Of a stretch of DNA of 64,000 bases, positions 53,727 through 62,537 are shown one piece after another (within the stretch, counting starts at the first letter, position 1; each line of letters opens with the position of its first letter). Below the pieces are notes generated by a model. The model had not been told where the DNA came from. It ran no database searches and saw only the letters and a list, made by a program, of their open reading frames with translations. The translations under genes and the position numbers were made by a program. The DNA comes from Sphingomonadales bacterium 39-57-19. GTDB lineage: Bacteria; Pseudomonadota; Alphaproteobacteria; Sphingomonadales; Sphingomonadaceae. Location of the stretch: assembly GCA_002282385.1 (NCBI GenBank), contig NCJG01000002.1, forward strand, positions 248,001 to 312,000. Direction: 5' to 3'.

Positions 53727-54718
53727 TGGTTCCGCAAAGCCTCAAGACAGCCCGTCTGCGCGAGCAGCGGGTCAATGCGCCCCCGCGCATTTGCATCCAA
53801 CGCGGCATAGCGCGCGCGCAAATCGGCGAGGCACTTCACCTGATATTTGAAAACACCTTGCGTGTAGGGCAGGCCCATCGCGGTGATGTGGAAGCTATCT
53901 TCGCCAGCCTCAATCGCCGCAGCGTTGGCGAGCAGGAAGGGCATGTAGATTTCGCCCACCTGTTGCAACCAAGCGGTGATAATGGGAGCAAAGGGTGCAT
54001 CTGCCTTATCCCATTCGCCCGTTATTCCCGACATATCATCAATATGGAGCAGCCAGCGGAAGCTGTAGGGAAAATCTTTGCGCATCATCGCCTGCGCCGT
54101 GGGGTCAACGCCCAGCTGTGACAATTGGCCGTACATCCCGAACTCCGCCATGCTGGGCCGCAAACCGAACAGGCAATGTTGGTCCACCACATGCGCCTCC
54201 AGCGCACCCAGAATTGCGCGGGTGGACGCCTCGATCAACGGGAAGTTTTCAGCCGCGCAGCCGACAATCGCCATGCGGCCGACCTGGCGCGCGCGGAACT
54301 GTTCGGCATAGCCCTGACTGGTCGCCAGCCCGCCGCCCTTCATGGCGTCAAACGCGAGCCAGCGGCTCATCTGGATCTGGTCGACCTCCTCCAGCCAGCG
54401 ATAACCGAACATCGCCTTTGTAACCCACTCATCGGCGAAATCTTCAATCAAATGCGCGATAAAGGCGCGCGCTGGATCGGGCGGGATGACCGAGCGTTCG
54501 GTGTGCCGCGTCTCCAGATCATAGATCAAAGGCGTTGAATCATTGTGAAATGTCCCATCGGGATATTCCATCACGGGGATGACGGGCGCTTTGACCTTGC
54601 TCAGTGCGTCGCGTGAATCAGCACCATGCACCCACAAATGCGGGATGCGGCGATAGCGCATAAGCGCGCGCATCTTCATCGAATAGGGCGATCCGAGTGC
54701 GCCGTTGATCGTGTACAT
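53723..54718 (-). CDS. Glutathione S-transferase-like protein with long C-terminal domain
   Basis: A 331-residue protein. The N-terminal thioredoxin-like GST fold is seen in YTINGALGSPYSMKMRALMRYRRIPH, VKAPVIPVMEYPDG and NDSTPLIYDLE (the last two mark the cis-Pro and gamma-Glu site). The C-terminal all-helical part is much longer than in ordinary GSTs of about 200-220 residues. It could conjugate or thiolytically process a xenobiotic; reductive dehalogenation is possible but unproven. It leads the unit with the second sulfatase and its promoter has a perfect 27-base palindrome. Start at 54718 follows GGAAGGAACG. Confidence 0.78.
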   Translation of the reverse strand: MYTINGALGSPYSMKMRALMRYRRIPHLWVHGADSRDALSKVKAPVIPVMEYPDGTFHNDSTPLIYDLETRHTERSVIPPDPARAFIAHLIEDFADEWVTKAMFGYRWLEEVDQIQMSRWLAFDAMKGGGLATSQGYAEQFRARQVGRMAIVGCAAENFPLIEASTRAILGALEAHVVDQHCLFGLRPSMAEFGMYGQLSQLGVDPTAQAMMRKDFPYSFRWLLHIDDMSGITGEWDKADAPFAPIITAWLQQVGEIYMPFLLANAAAIEAGEDSFHITAMGLPYTQGVFKYQVKCLADLRARYAALDANARGRIDPLLAQTGCLEALRNQ

Positions 54719-54763
54719 GGCCGTCGTTCCTTCCGTCATGGTCCGGCATCATGTGTAATGCGC

Positions 54764-54790
54764 TATATTGACATTATCAATGTCAATATA
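54764..54790. promoter_or_regulatory. Perfect 27-base palindromic operator before GST-sulfatase unit
   Basis: Twelve-base arms (54764-54775 and 54779-54790) are exact complements around a three-base centre. The core is TTGACA-N7-TGTCAA (54768-54786). The left half includes TTGACA, which could double as a -35 hexamer on the plus strand. It has the geometry of the palindromes before the dehalogenases and the tetR gene and is the best-conserved of the three. Confidence 0.8.
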
Positions 54791-54864
54791 TTGGCGGGGA
54801 CGCTGAAAGCATGTGGATAAATGATCCGATTGTTCCGCCGCTGCACGACGCGCGCGGCCAATAA

Positions 54865-55596
54865 TCAAGGTGCAACAATGCGATGTTGGGCAAGATGTTC
54901 GTAGTCGGCCATGCAGGCATCGGCGACGGCGCGGGCTTCATCATCTAGGTTGAGCGGGCGTATATCTGGTTTTTGGAAGCCCGTGCTGCCCGCGACCGCG
55001 TCGTACCAGTGGCTTGCCCAGATGCCGTCATCTGGGTGGATACCAGCGGGCCATGACAACATGGCTGGATCCCATGCGATGTTGAGTGCATCGCATAGCA
55101 AAGCTAGCGTCTTTGCAGGGTTTTTAAGAATGTCCGCGCTGTCGACGACGGGTGGGGCATGGCCGGTCCGGTCGGCGATACGATCAAAGAACGCACGCTG
55201 GGTTGCGTAACCAAGATCTTCGACGTTCACGCTTTCTCGCTTAACGCGGTAGCTGGCCACCATATACGCAGGTTCGCGAACCAGAAATGCGTGGCGGCAG
55301 TTGGTCAAATCATCGGGTTGAATTGGGCCGACCATATGGTGGGTCATCTGCTTTTGATACCATAAGGGCGCACCTCCCGGTGCCGGACCGGAAAGCTGGG
55401 CGGCTACGCTGGACCAGTTGCAATCCATATCGGCGATGACTTCTGCTGCCATGGGGTGCGGCTCGCCGCTATGTGCAAGGAAACAGCCGTAAAAGGGTTC
55501 GTCACTGACGGCGCAATCCGCGCGCGACGAAAAGCTGCGCATCATAGCTGTCGAGATGTTTCGTGGTCCCGACCACATGCATATCCGCTGCGTCAA
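54865..55596 (-). CDS. Sulfotransferase-like P-loop protein
   Basis: A 243-residue protein with the 5'-phosphosulfate-binding-type loop WSGPRNISTAMMRSFSSR at residues 8-25 and a later VREPAYMVASYRVK that matches the 3'-phosphate binding segment of sulfotransferases. It would transfer sulfate from PAPS, though some members of this family are annotated otherwise. Start is a TTG overlapping the upstream stop (TTGA); an ATG at 55578 is possible. It is coupled to a class IV aminotransferase. No shared palindrome lies before it, so it is not clearly part of the sulfatase regulon. Confidence 0.68.
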   Translation of the reverse strand: MTQRICMWSGPRNISTAMMRSFSSRADCAVSDEPFYGCFLAHSGEPHPMAAEVIADMDCNWSSVAAQLSGPAPGGAPLWYQKQMTHHMVGPIQPDDLTNCRHAFLVREPAYMVASYRVKRESVNVEDLGYATQRAFFDRIADRTGHAPPVVDSADILKNPAKTLALLCDALNIAWDPAMLSWPAGIHPDDGIWASHWYDAVAGSTGFQKPDIRPLNLDDEARAVADACMADYEHLAQHRIVAP

Positions 55597-56513
55597 GGTC
55601 GGCTCTGACCTGCGACGTCGCGCTCGATGAAGGCGCGGTAGAGATTTTGCAGACGCTCAACGACGGGACCCTTTCCATCGGTCAAGACACGGCCATCGAT
55701 GGTATGCGCAGGAACAACCCCAGCAAAGGTTCCGGTGACAAAAGCTTCATCGGCACCATAGACATCGGTCATGGAGAAGTTGCGTTCGAACACAGGAATA
55801 TCATTCTCCCGGCACAGGCGGATGACGTTGGCGCGCGTGATGCCGGCGAGGCAATAATCGCCGGTGGAGGTCCACACCTCCCCCTTGCGGACGATAAAGA
55901 AATGCGTGGAATTGCATGTGGCGACAAAGCCGTGCGGGTCGAGCATCAAAGCTTCATCTGCGCCCGCTTGCGCCGCCTGAATGCAAGCGGTGATGCAATT
56001 GAGCTTGCTATGCGAATTGAGCTTGGGATCCTGCACCGCCGGATCACCGCGACGGACGTGAACGGTAAACAGTGACAGGCCGCGATCAACCGTTGCGGGA
56101 AGTGGGTCTTTATATTCGGCAATAATGACAATGGTCGCGGGTGATAAGACCACACGCGGATCTTGGTACGGCGTTGACCGGATGCCACGCGTGACCATCA
56201 GCCGTATATGGCATTTGTCCATCTGGTTCGCGTCGATGGTGGCATAGAGGCGTTCCTTCATTTCCGCGCGGGAAATGCCGATGTCCATGGCAATTGCCTT
56301 TGCCCCTTCCCACAAACGGTCAAGATGCTGGTCCAAAAAGGCCATGCGCCCTGCGTGAACGCGGATTCCCTCCCAAACCCCGTCACCCAGCATGAAGCCG
56401 CTGTCAAAGACAGAGACCATTGCCTGCGCACGGGGCGTGAGCTGACCATTAACGTTGATGAGGATCGCGTCATTGCGCGAATCAGAGACGAAATCATGCG
56501 TTCCAAGTGCCAT
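55593..56513 (-). CDS. Class IV PLP aminotransferase (branched-chain or D-amino acid type)
   Basis: A 306-residue fold type IV aminotransferase. It shows SVFDSGFMLGDGVWEGIRVHAGRMAFLDQHLDRL, the PLP lysine region DPKLNSHSKLNCITACIQA, DEALMLDPHGFVATCNSTHFFIVRKGEVWTS and GITRANVIRLCRENDIPV. IlvE, D-amino acid aminotransferase and aminodeoxychorismate lyase share this fold; I favour the branched-chain/D-amino acid type without being able to choose. The start at 56513 gives a normal N-terminus; the longer reading adds 30 atypical codons. It is coupled to the sulfotransferase-like gene. Confidence 0.88.
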   Translation of the reverse strand: MALGTHDFVSDSRNDAILINVNGQLTPRAQAMVSVFDSGFMLGDGVWEGIRVHAGRMAFLDQHLDRLWEGAKAIAMDIGISRAEMKERLYATIDANQMDKCHIRLMVTRGIRSTPYQDPRVVLSPATIVIIAEYKDPLPATVDRGLSLFTVHVRRGDPAVQDPKLNSHSKLNCITACIQAAQAGADEALMLDPHGFVATCNSTHFFIVRKGEVWTSTGDYCLAGITRANVIRLCRENDIPVFERNFSMTDVYGADEAFVTGTFAGVVPAHTIDGRVLTDGKGPVVERLQNLYRAFIERDVAGQSRP

Positions 56514-56979
56514 GTCTTGACCGTAACGTTTGCCGGGCGGGCGCGTCAAATAGGAACGCGCAACGTCCATCTCGTAAAGCTTCGGAGAGAACCGCAGCTT
56601 CATCGCGTGTCTGACATTTGGCGGAAACGAAACGGAACCAAGGGACTTCTTGATTACGCGTTTAGTTGGTTCCCCGGTAAAGAGGCAAGGTAACGGTTTT
56701 TATGCTTCCGCATATGTTCAAATTCTTATATTAAGTGTTTAACACTGAACGGTATTTTATCCGGATTATGTCCGGCAGCTTCCGCACGCATTCTCCAAAA
56801 TCCAGTGCAAAATGTGGGAATGAATGTTGTCTGATTGTCGCCACCATTCAGTCGGACGATTGGCGGACTGGACTGAAGCTTCAGAACGACTTTCCGGCGA
56901 ATTCATAAACAATATGATATGCCGCTGTAAAAATGGAGCACTAAGCGTTAAAATCTATCCACGAGCTAAAGCATAAGCT
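56514..56979. other. Intergenic region
   Basis: About 465 bases without a convincing gene, lower in GC toward the right. It holds AGTGTTTAACACT (56734-56746), a perfect 13-base palindrome, possibly an operator for the aminotransferase unit. No terminator or RNA gene was recognised. Confidence 0.45.
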
Positions 56980-57606
56980 CTACGTCGAATAAGCTAACAA
57001 AAATCGATCAATCGCGGCCTCTAAAGAAGCTGTGGTCACTGAAGCAGCAGCTTTTTCAGGGTCGGAGAACCGCCATTCGACGTCGGCAAAGCCTTTAACA
57101 CTGCCAAATAGATGTGCAGCAGCCTCTTGTGGATTGGCCTTGGCTAGCTTTCCCTTCTCCATCTCGCATGAAAGCATTTCGATGAGCATTTTTTGCATCA
57201 ATCGTGGGCCGGCATTGAGGAATAGTTCGCCCAATTCAGGATGGCGTTCGACCTCGGCTGCCATGCGTCGGTCAAAGCGGATTATATCGGGGCTGCTCAA
57301 AAACTCCATCATCGCCTGCGCGAAATTCACGAGTTCGGTGCGGAGCGGCATTTCCTCGTCCGACATTTCCGGTAAATTCCCTCTCATGATGCGGCATTCG
57401 CTGCCGACCATTGCGGAGAACAGATTTTCCTTGTTCTGGAAATGGTTGTAAATTGTCACTTTGGACACGTTGGCAGCCGCAGCGATCCGTTCGATCGACG
57501 CCGATTCAAATCCATATTCGAAAAATTCATCCCGCGCCGAGGCAAGGATGGCATCCTGCTTCGCCTGATCGACCGGCCGGTGGGCTAGCCTTTTACCCGT
57601 ATTCAT
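56980..57606 (-). CDS. TetR/AcrR family regulator of the ABC exporter operon
   Basis: A 208-residue TetR-type repressor. Its HTH is AILASARDEFFEYGFESASIERIAAAANVSKVTIYNHFQNKENLFSAMV, a well-conserved AcrR-like sequence, followed by a helical ligand domain. It is divergent from the four-gene ABC exporter operon, with an 18-base perfect palindrome in the shared promoter region, the standard arrangement for a local repressor. Confidence 0.92.
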   Translation of the reverse strand: MNTGKRLAHRPVDQAKQDAILASARDEFFEYGFESASIERIAAAANVSKVTIYNHFQNKENLFSAMVGSECRIMRGNLPEMSDEEMPLRTELVNFAQAMMEFLSSPDIIRFDRRMAAEVERHPELGELFLNAGPRLMQKMLIEMLSCEMEKGKLAKANPQEAAAHLFGSVKGFADVEWRFSDPEKAAASVTTASLEAAIDRFLLAYST

Positions 57607-57634
57607 TTCTACTCCGATTCACTTATTGGACGGG

Positions 57635-57652
57635 AGCGTTTAATTAAACGCT
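57635..57652. promoter_or_regulatory. Perfect 18-bp palindromic operator
   Basis: AGCGTTTAATTAAACGCT is an exact palindrome between the divergent tetR (start 57606) and ABC permease (start 57699) genes, the likely binding site of the TetR protein. Its half-site differs from that of the TTGRCA-N7-TGYCAA sites, so a separate regulator is involved. Confidence 0.8.
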
Positions 57653-57698
57653 TACGTTCACTATCTAGGCACCGCAAAATGAACACAAGCCGACTCAA

Positions 57699-58865
57699 AT
57701 GGCAAATCAAAAGGATAAGCAAGAGGTGAACTGGGTCGCAATCCGGATGCTGACAGGGGACAGGGTCAAATTCATCGGCCTTGTCTTCGGCGTCGCGTTT
57801 TCGACGCTTTTGATCACGCAGCAGCTGACCATTTTCGTGAACTTGCTTATGCGCGGCGGTGTTGCAGTGCAGGAGGTGTCTACCGCAAATGTCTGGGTAA
57901 TGGACCCGGCAACCCGCACCGCCGATGTGATTTATCCCATGCCGATCACGGCGCTCGACCGTGTGCGCAGCGTATCTGGCGTAGCGTTTGCGTCGCCGTT
58001 GCTTCGCAGCAACGCGTCGATCCGCACGCCCGAGGGTGATCTTGAGGGCGTTACCGTCATCGGCGTAGACGACAGTTCGCTGGTCGGCATTCCGCGCAGA
58101 ATGTTCGAGGGCGACCCTGCGCGCTTGATGGACCCGGATGCGGTATTTATCGACGATGTCGGGTCGCGCAAATTGTTTGCGCCAGGACAAACAGTCATCG
58201 GGTCGCAACTTGAGCTGAACGACCAGCGGGCGATCATCAAGGGCATAGTCGACAGCACACCGACCTTCACCGCCCAGGTGACGCTGTACACGCGTTACTC
58301 GAATGCGCTCAATTTTGTGCCGGGGACCCGCAACCGGTTGTCGTTCGTGCTCGTGCGCAGCGATGCAAATGTATCGCCAGAGACGCTTGCCGGTCGCATA
58401 ACCGAGCAGACCGGGCTCAAGGCACGGACTACGCAGCAATTCACCCGCGACGGTATCGATTTCATCATCGAGAATACCGGCATCCCGATTAACTTCGGCA
58501 TCACCGTTGTCCTGGGCGTGATTGTCGGCGTGGCGATTGTCGGCCTGACCTTCAGCCTTTTTATCCGCGACAACATCAAACAGTTCGGTGCGTTGAAGGC
58601 GATTGGCGTGACCAATCGCAAGATCATGGTCATGGTTGCCGCGCAATCCGGGTTGGTGGCATTGATTGGCTATGGTTTGGGATTGACCATGGCGGCGGGA
58701 TTTATAGGCGGTGGCGCCGCAGGTAGCGACGATTTCAAAGGTTTCTACATGCCATATCAAATCCCGCTGATTACTGCGGCTTTGGTGTTGGCGATCATTG
58801 CGCTAACCGGATTTATCGCCATTCGCTCTGTCCTGAAAACCGATCCGGCATCGGTGTTCAGATGA
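57699..58865 (+). CDS. ABC exporter permease (DevC/MacB-like, FtsX fold)
   Basis: A 388-residue permease with an N-terminal helix after a short basic region (FIGLVFGVAFSTLLITQQ), a large extracytoplasmic domain (about 55-275) and three C-terminal helices (VVLGVIVGVAIVGLTFSLFI, VMVAAQSGLVALIGYGLGL, ITAALVLAIIALTGFI) ending [12 protein letters not shown]. This is the four-helix FtsX/MacB/DevC arrangement. It is first of a coupled operon with ATPase, adaptor and outer-membrane channel, the parts of a tripartite ABC exporter. Substrate unknown. No strong ribosome site precedes the ATG. Confidence 0.9.
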   Translation: MANQKDKQEVNWVAIRMLTGDRVKFIGLVFGVAFSTLLITQQLTIFVNLLMRGGVAVQEVSTANVWVMDPATRTADVIYPMPITALDRVRSVSGVAFASPLLRSNASIRTPEGDLEGVTVIGVDDSSLVGIPRRMFEGDPARLMDPDAVFIDDVGSRKLFAPGQTVIGSQLELNDQRAIIKGIVDSTPTFTAQVTLYTRYSNALNFVPGTRNRLSFVLVRSDANVSPETLAGRITEQTGLKARTTQQFTRDGIDFIIENTGIPINFGITVVLGVIVGVAIVGLTFSLFIRDNIKQFGALKAIGVTNRKIMVMVAAQSGLVALIGYGLGLTMAAGFIGGGAAGSDDFKGFYMPYQIPLITAALVLAIIALTGFIAIRSVLKTDPASVFR

Positions 58866-59581
58866 GCAGATTTGCAATTTCCGTCCGTGGTGTGGCCAAA
58901 GACTTCCCTGTCGGCGACGATAACATCCGCGTGCTTCATGACATCAATGTCGATGTGAATGCAGGCGAGTTGACATATCTCGTCGGCGAGTCCGGTTCGG
59001 GAAAGACCACGCTGATCTCGATCATCGCCGGCATATTATATCCGACCGAAGGCCGGGTGCAGGTGTTCGATACCGAAATTTACGACCTTTCCGACAATGA
59101 ACTGGTCATGTTCCGGCTCGCCAATATCGGTTTCATATTTCAGCAGTATAATCTGATCCCGACGCTGACCGCGGCTGAGAATGCAGCCATCCCGCTGATC
59201 GCAGATGGCATGAAACGCGATGAGGCGGTCGAGCGCGGCAGAGTGCTGCTCGAAAAGCTCAACATCGCCAATCAGGCCGACAAATTTCCGCGACAGCTGT
59301 CCGGTGGCCAGCAGCAACGTGTCGCGATTGCACGTGCTTTAGTGCACGAGCCGCGCTTGATTGTCTGCGATGAGCCAACCGCTGCACTTGACGCGAAGTC
59401 GGGGCGGCGGGTGATGGACTTGTTGCGCGAAGTTGCTTTGTCCGAAGATCGCGCTGTCATCATCGTCACTCACGACAACCGGATTTTCGATCTCGCTGAC
59501 CGTATTCTCGCGATGGAGGACGGACGCATTACTCATGACGGCCGCGACAAGGCCATACTCATGCAAGAGGACGCCCAATGA
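58862..59581 (+). CDS. ABC exporter ATP-binding protein (DevA/MacB type)
   Basis: A 239-residue ATPase. Walker A is GESGSGKTT (42-50), the Q-loop [21 protein letters not shown], the signature [15 protein letters not shown], Walker [13 protein letters not shown] and the switch [13 protein letters not shown]. The DevA/LolD/MacB subgroup is suggested by the [11 protein letters not shown] segment. It overlaps the permease stop in ATGA. Confidence 0.94.
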   Translation: MSRFAISVRGVAKDFPVGDDNIRVLHDINVDVNAGELTYLVGESGSGKTTLISIIAGILYPTEGRVQVFDTEIYDLSDNELVMFRLANIGFIFQQYNLIPTLTAAENAAIPLIADGMKRDEAVERGRVLLEKLNIANQADKFPRQLSGGQQQRVAIARALVHEPRLIVCDEPTAALDAKSGRRVMDLLREVALSEDRAVIIVTHDNRIFDLADRILAMEDGRITHDGRDKAILMQEDAQ

Positions 59582-60540
59582 AACGCCCCAGCTTCTCCCG
59601 TATCATTCTACCGATTATCGCCGTCATCGGCATTATTGGCTCGATTGTCTATCTGATGACGTCACAGCCCGACACGTCGCTCAGTAATCCTAAGGAGACT
59701 CCGGCGCGAACGCCGCAATCGCAGCGCCAGACAGGTAGTATTGTGGGCACGGGTGTCACGGAGCCATCAAGTGAAGTGGTCGATATCGCGGCGCATGTCC
59801 CCGGCGTAATTGCCAAAGTGTTTGTGGCTCCCGGTGATCAGGTTTTGGCAGGTCAGGCTTTGCTAGAAATCGACAGCCGCAATGCGCGCGCAGCGGTCAG
59901 CGAGGCTGTCGCACGTGCCGCCACAGCGCGGCAAAGCATAAATGCGGCGCAAACCTCGTTGCGCGTCGCGCAAAACCAATATGCGCTATACCAAAATGTT
60001 AACGACACGCGCGCGGTATCACAGCAGGAAGTGATCACGCGGCGCGATGCGGTGGCAGATGCGCAGGCGCAACTGGCGGTGGCGCAAGCTCAAGCGCGGC
60101 AAGCCGAAGCACAGGTCGTGCAAGCCCGCGTAGAACTGGACCGTCATATCGTGCGCGCGCCCACCGCTATGGAAGTGTTGCAGGTCGATACCCGCGCTGG
60201 CGAATATGCAGGGACGCAAGGCACGGCGTCGGTGCTGATGAAGCTTGGCGCGACCAAGCCACTTCATGTCCGGCTCGATATTGACGAAAACCAGCTCGAG
60301 AAAATCGCGATAGGCCAGCCAGCGGTGATCAGCGCACGCGGCGATGCCAAAAGGCAAGTGAAGGCCGTGTTTGTACGCGTAGAGCCACTGATCGTTCCAA
60401 AGCGGTCCTTGACCAATAGCGCGACCGAGCGCGTTGATGTTCGTGTATTGCAGTTGATCTTCGCTTTGCCGCAAGAGGGTAGCCAGTTCTTTGTCGGGCA
60501 GCAGGTTGACGGATTTGTTCCTGCAAAGGCCAAGCAATGA
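59578..60540 (+). CDS. ABC exporter periplasmic adaptor (HlyD family)
   Basis: A 320-residue membrane fusion protein: one N-terminal helix (IILPIIAVIGIIGSIVYLM), a lipoyl-like half (HVPGVIAKVFVAPGDQVLAGQALLEID), a long coiled-coil hairpin rich in Ala/Gln/Arg (QAQARQAEAQVVQARVELDRHI), the second half and a beta-barrel domain. It would connect the permease to the outer-membrane channel encoded next. ATGA overlaps link it to both neighbours. Confidence 0.92.
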   Translation: MKRPSFSRIILPIIAVIGIIGSIVYLMTSQPDTSLSNPKETPARTPQSQRQTGSIVGTGVTEPSSEVVDIAAHVPGVIAKVFVAPGDQVLAGQALLEIDSRNARAAVSEAVARAATARQSINAAQTSLRVAQNQYALYQNVNDTRAVSQQEVITRRDAVADAQAQLAVAQAQARQAEAQVVQARVELDRHIVRAPTAMEVLQVDTRAGEYAGTQGTASVLMKLGATKPLHVRLDIDENQLEKIAIGQPAVISARGDAKRQVKAVFVRVEPLIVPKRSLTNSATERVDVRVLQLIFALPQEGSQFFVGQQVDGFVPAKAKQ

Positions 60541-61922
60541 GACGTTCCTTTGCGCTTTTGGCGGTGGCCGTGCTGGCGGGGTGCGCGTCGGTGGGCGAGG
60601 GGCCTTCGGCGTCTTCGGTTACGGTACCGTCGACGTTTGTCTATGCACCGCCAGTAGAATCGCGTGCGACGCTTGCCGTGCTTTTGCCCAATGAAGACCC
60701 AGCATTCCAGAGCTTGCTAACGGCGGTCGAAACGCAAGCGCCTGACCTGCAAGTTGCGCTCGCGCGCGTCGATGCGGCGCGTGCGGCTTTGCGTGCCGCG
60801 GGTACAGCCCGGGCACCGAATATTGGCGTTGAGGGTAATGCGAGCTACGCACGCAGCAGCGAGAATGCAGTAACCAATTTGCCGCCGGGGTTCACGATCG
60901 ATCCAACCAACAGCAATTTTTCGACCGGGATCAATGCTTCCTGGGACCTCGATCTTTTTGGCCGTCTACGCGCTTCGCAACGGGCGGCTAGCCTTCGGCT
61001 GGATGCCGCCGATGCCGATGCACGTGCGGTTCGGCTCGCGCTGGTCACCGATATTGCCCGCGCTGTAGTGGATTATCGTACCGCGCAAGCCAAGTTGAGG
61101 ATTGTCGAGGATGACCTGGCCGATGCTGCGTCATGGGTGAAGCTCACCGATACCCGGGCTCGCGCTGGAATAGCGCCCGGTTTGGATCTGGTGCGCGCTC
61201 AAAGCCTTGAAGCTGCTGCCCGGTCGCAACGCGGCCCTGCCGAAGCAGAGCTTGCTGCGGCTCTTGGCCGGCTTGTCACGCTGACCGCGCGCGATGGCGC
61301 TTCGGTGGCAGCAGCGTTCGAATTCCCCGCGAGCGATGATCTGGCGGGGTTACCTGCGGTTGGCTTGCCATCGGCACTTCTGCGCCAGCGTCCCGACATC
61401 GTTGCTGCAGAATATCGGCTTGGTGCAGCGAACTCTGAAATTGCTGCAGTCGCTGCTGCACGGTTTCCGCAGATCAGTATCAACGCCGCGCTTGGGCTTG
61501 CAGCATTGGCATTGGGCGACCTTTTCAACGCAGACTCGCTGACGGCGTCGCTCGGAGGCTCGGTTGCCGCACCATTGCTCGATTTTGGCCGGGTAGAGGC
61601 ACAAATCGACGCGCGCCAAGCTGATGCGAAAGAGGCCTTTGCCTTGTACCGGCGTGCAGTGTTTACCGGAATCGGTGAAGCCGAAAGTGCACTTGGCAGC
61701 TTGCAAGCCAATCGCAACCAGCTGACCGCGCTTGAAACGCAACTGGGGATTGAGCGGGACTCGGTCGCGCTATCGACTGCTCGATACCGCATGGGGCTTA
61801 GCGATTTTCTAGGCGTGATCGATGCGCAGCGCCAGCTGAATGCAGCACGGCAAGCGGTTGTGGAGACAGCAGCCTCCGCCAAAAGGTCGCAAATTGAAGT
61901 TTATCGAAGCTTTGGCGGATAA
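60537..61922 (+). CDS. TolC-like outer-membrane channel lipoprotein (NodT family)
   Basis: A 461-residue outer-membrane efflux protein with lipobox LAGCAS (Cys16), two repeats of the TolC-type helical/barrel pattern (QAPDLQVALARVDAARAALRAAG and TFEAR-like RARAGIAPGLDLVRAQSLEAAARSQ) and the family stretch LPSALLRQRPDIVAAEYRLGAANSEIAAVAAARFPQISINAALG. It completes the tripartite exporter and ends the operon; the stop is followed by a long gene-free stretch. Confidence 0.93.
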   Translation: MRRSFALLAVAVLAGCASVGEGPSASSVTVPSTFVYAPPVESRATLAVLLPNEDPAFQSLLTAVETQAPDLQVALARVDAARAALRAAGTARAPNIGVEGNASYARSSENAVTNLPPGFTIDPTNSNFSTGINASWDLDLFGRLRASQRAASLRLDAADADARAVRLALVTDIARAVVDYRTAQAKLRIVEDDLADAASWVKLTDTRARAGIAPGLDLVRAQSLEAAARSQRGPAEAELAAALGRLVTLTARDGASVAAAFEFPASDDLAGLPAVGLPSALLRQRPDIVAAEYRLGAANSEIAAVAAARFPQISINAALGLAALALGDLFNADSLTASLGGSVAAPLLDFGRVEAQIDARQADAKEAFALYRRAVFTGIGEAESALGSLQANRNQLTALETQLGIERDSVALSTARYRMGLSDFLGVIDAQRQLNAARQAVVETAASAKRSQIEVYRSFGG

Positions 61923-62537
61923 ATAGGTTTTAGCGACATCTGACATCGTTTTAATCGGTTAAATTTCTCATTAGGCTATACGTGCTGGCGTTCAATTTTT
62001 TATTTTGGTTGCAAAAGCTACCATGCGCTAAATGCCTCTCCAAACGGCTTCAATCATCGGCGCCTGAAGCTGTTTGTCGTTATCGCCGCCGATTTTAAAC
62101 GGTCTGAATATTGATGCGACCTAAAGGCACTGCTGTGCAGACGAAATGCAAGGTGGAAGACTTTAGGCTAAATGACTGATTGTAGGGGCTTCACCTATTG
62201 GGAAAAACGCTTCCGAGCGCTGTTGCAAAGACCTGTGGCTATTCACGCACCATATCGCTGCTGGGTTCGGGTGCGTCGATTATTGGAATGGCGTCTCCAC
62301 CCAGTTGGCTATCTGTACCCAGTAGCTTCCCTATCTTAATTTTGATTGGACCAATACCTACGGGCGATTACTACAAACGTCTTCCAGATGAGGTACATCG
62401 GGATCAATGGAGCTTTTTGGATGCACTATTACCCCAGAGCATGCCCTTTAAAGTTTTCACTGCACGACGGACAAGAATCTGCCACGTCTCGACGGCGCGT
62501 GCGATGTCAAATTTTTTCCTGGACGCAGAGATTTTTC
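61923..62537. other. Gene-free stretch of altered composition
   Basis: About 615 bases, AT-richer than the rest of the window, with no supportable gene. Plus-strand frames here give no recognisable product. CTGTTGCAAAGA at 62221-62232 matches the conserved inner part of IS6-family terminal repeats (GGCTCTGTTGCAAA-like), which could mark an insertion remnant, but no transposase frame is present. Confidence 0.45.
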
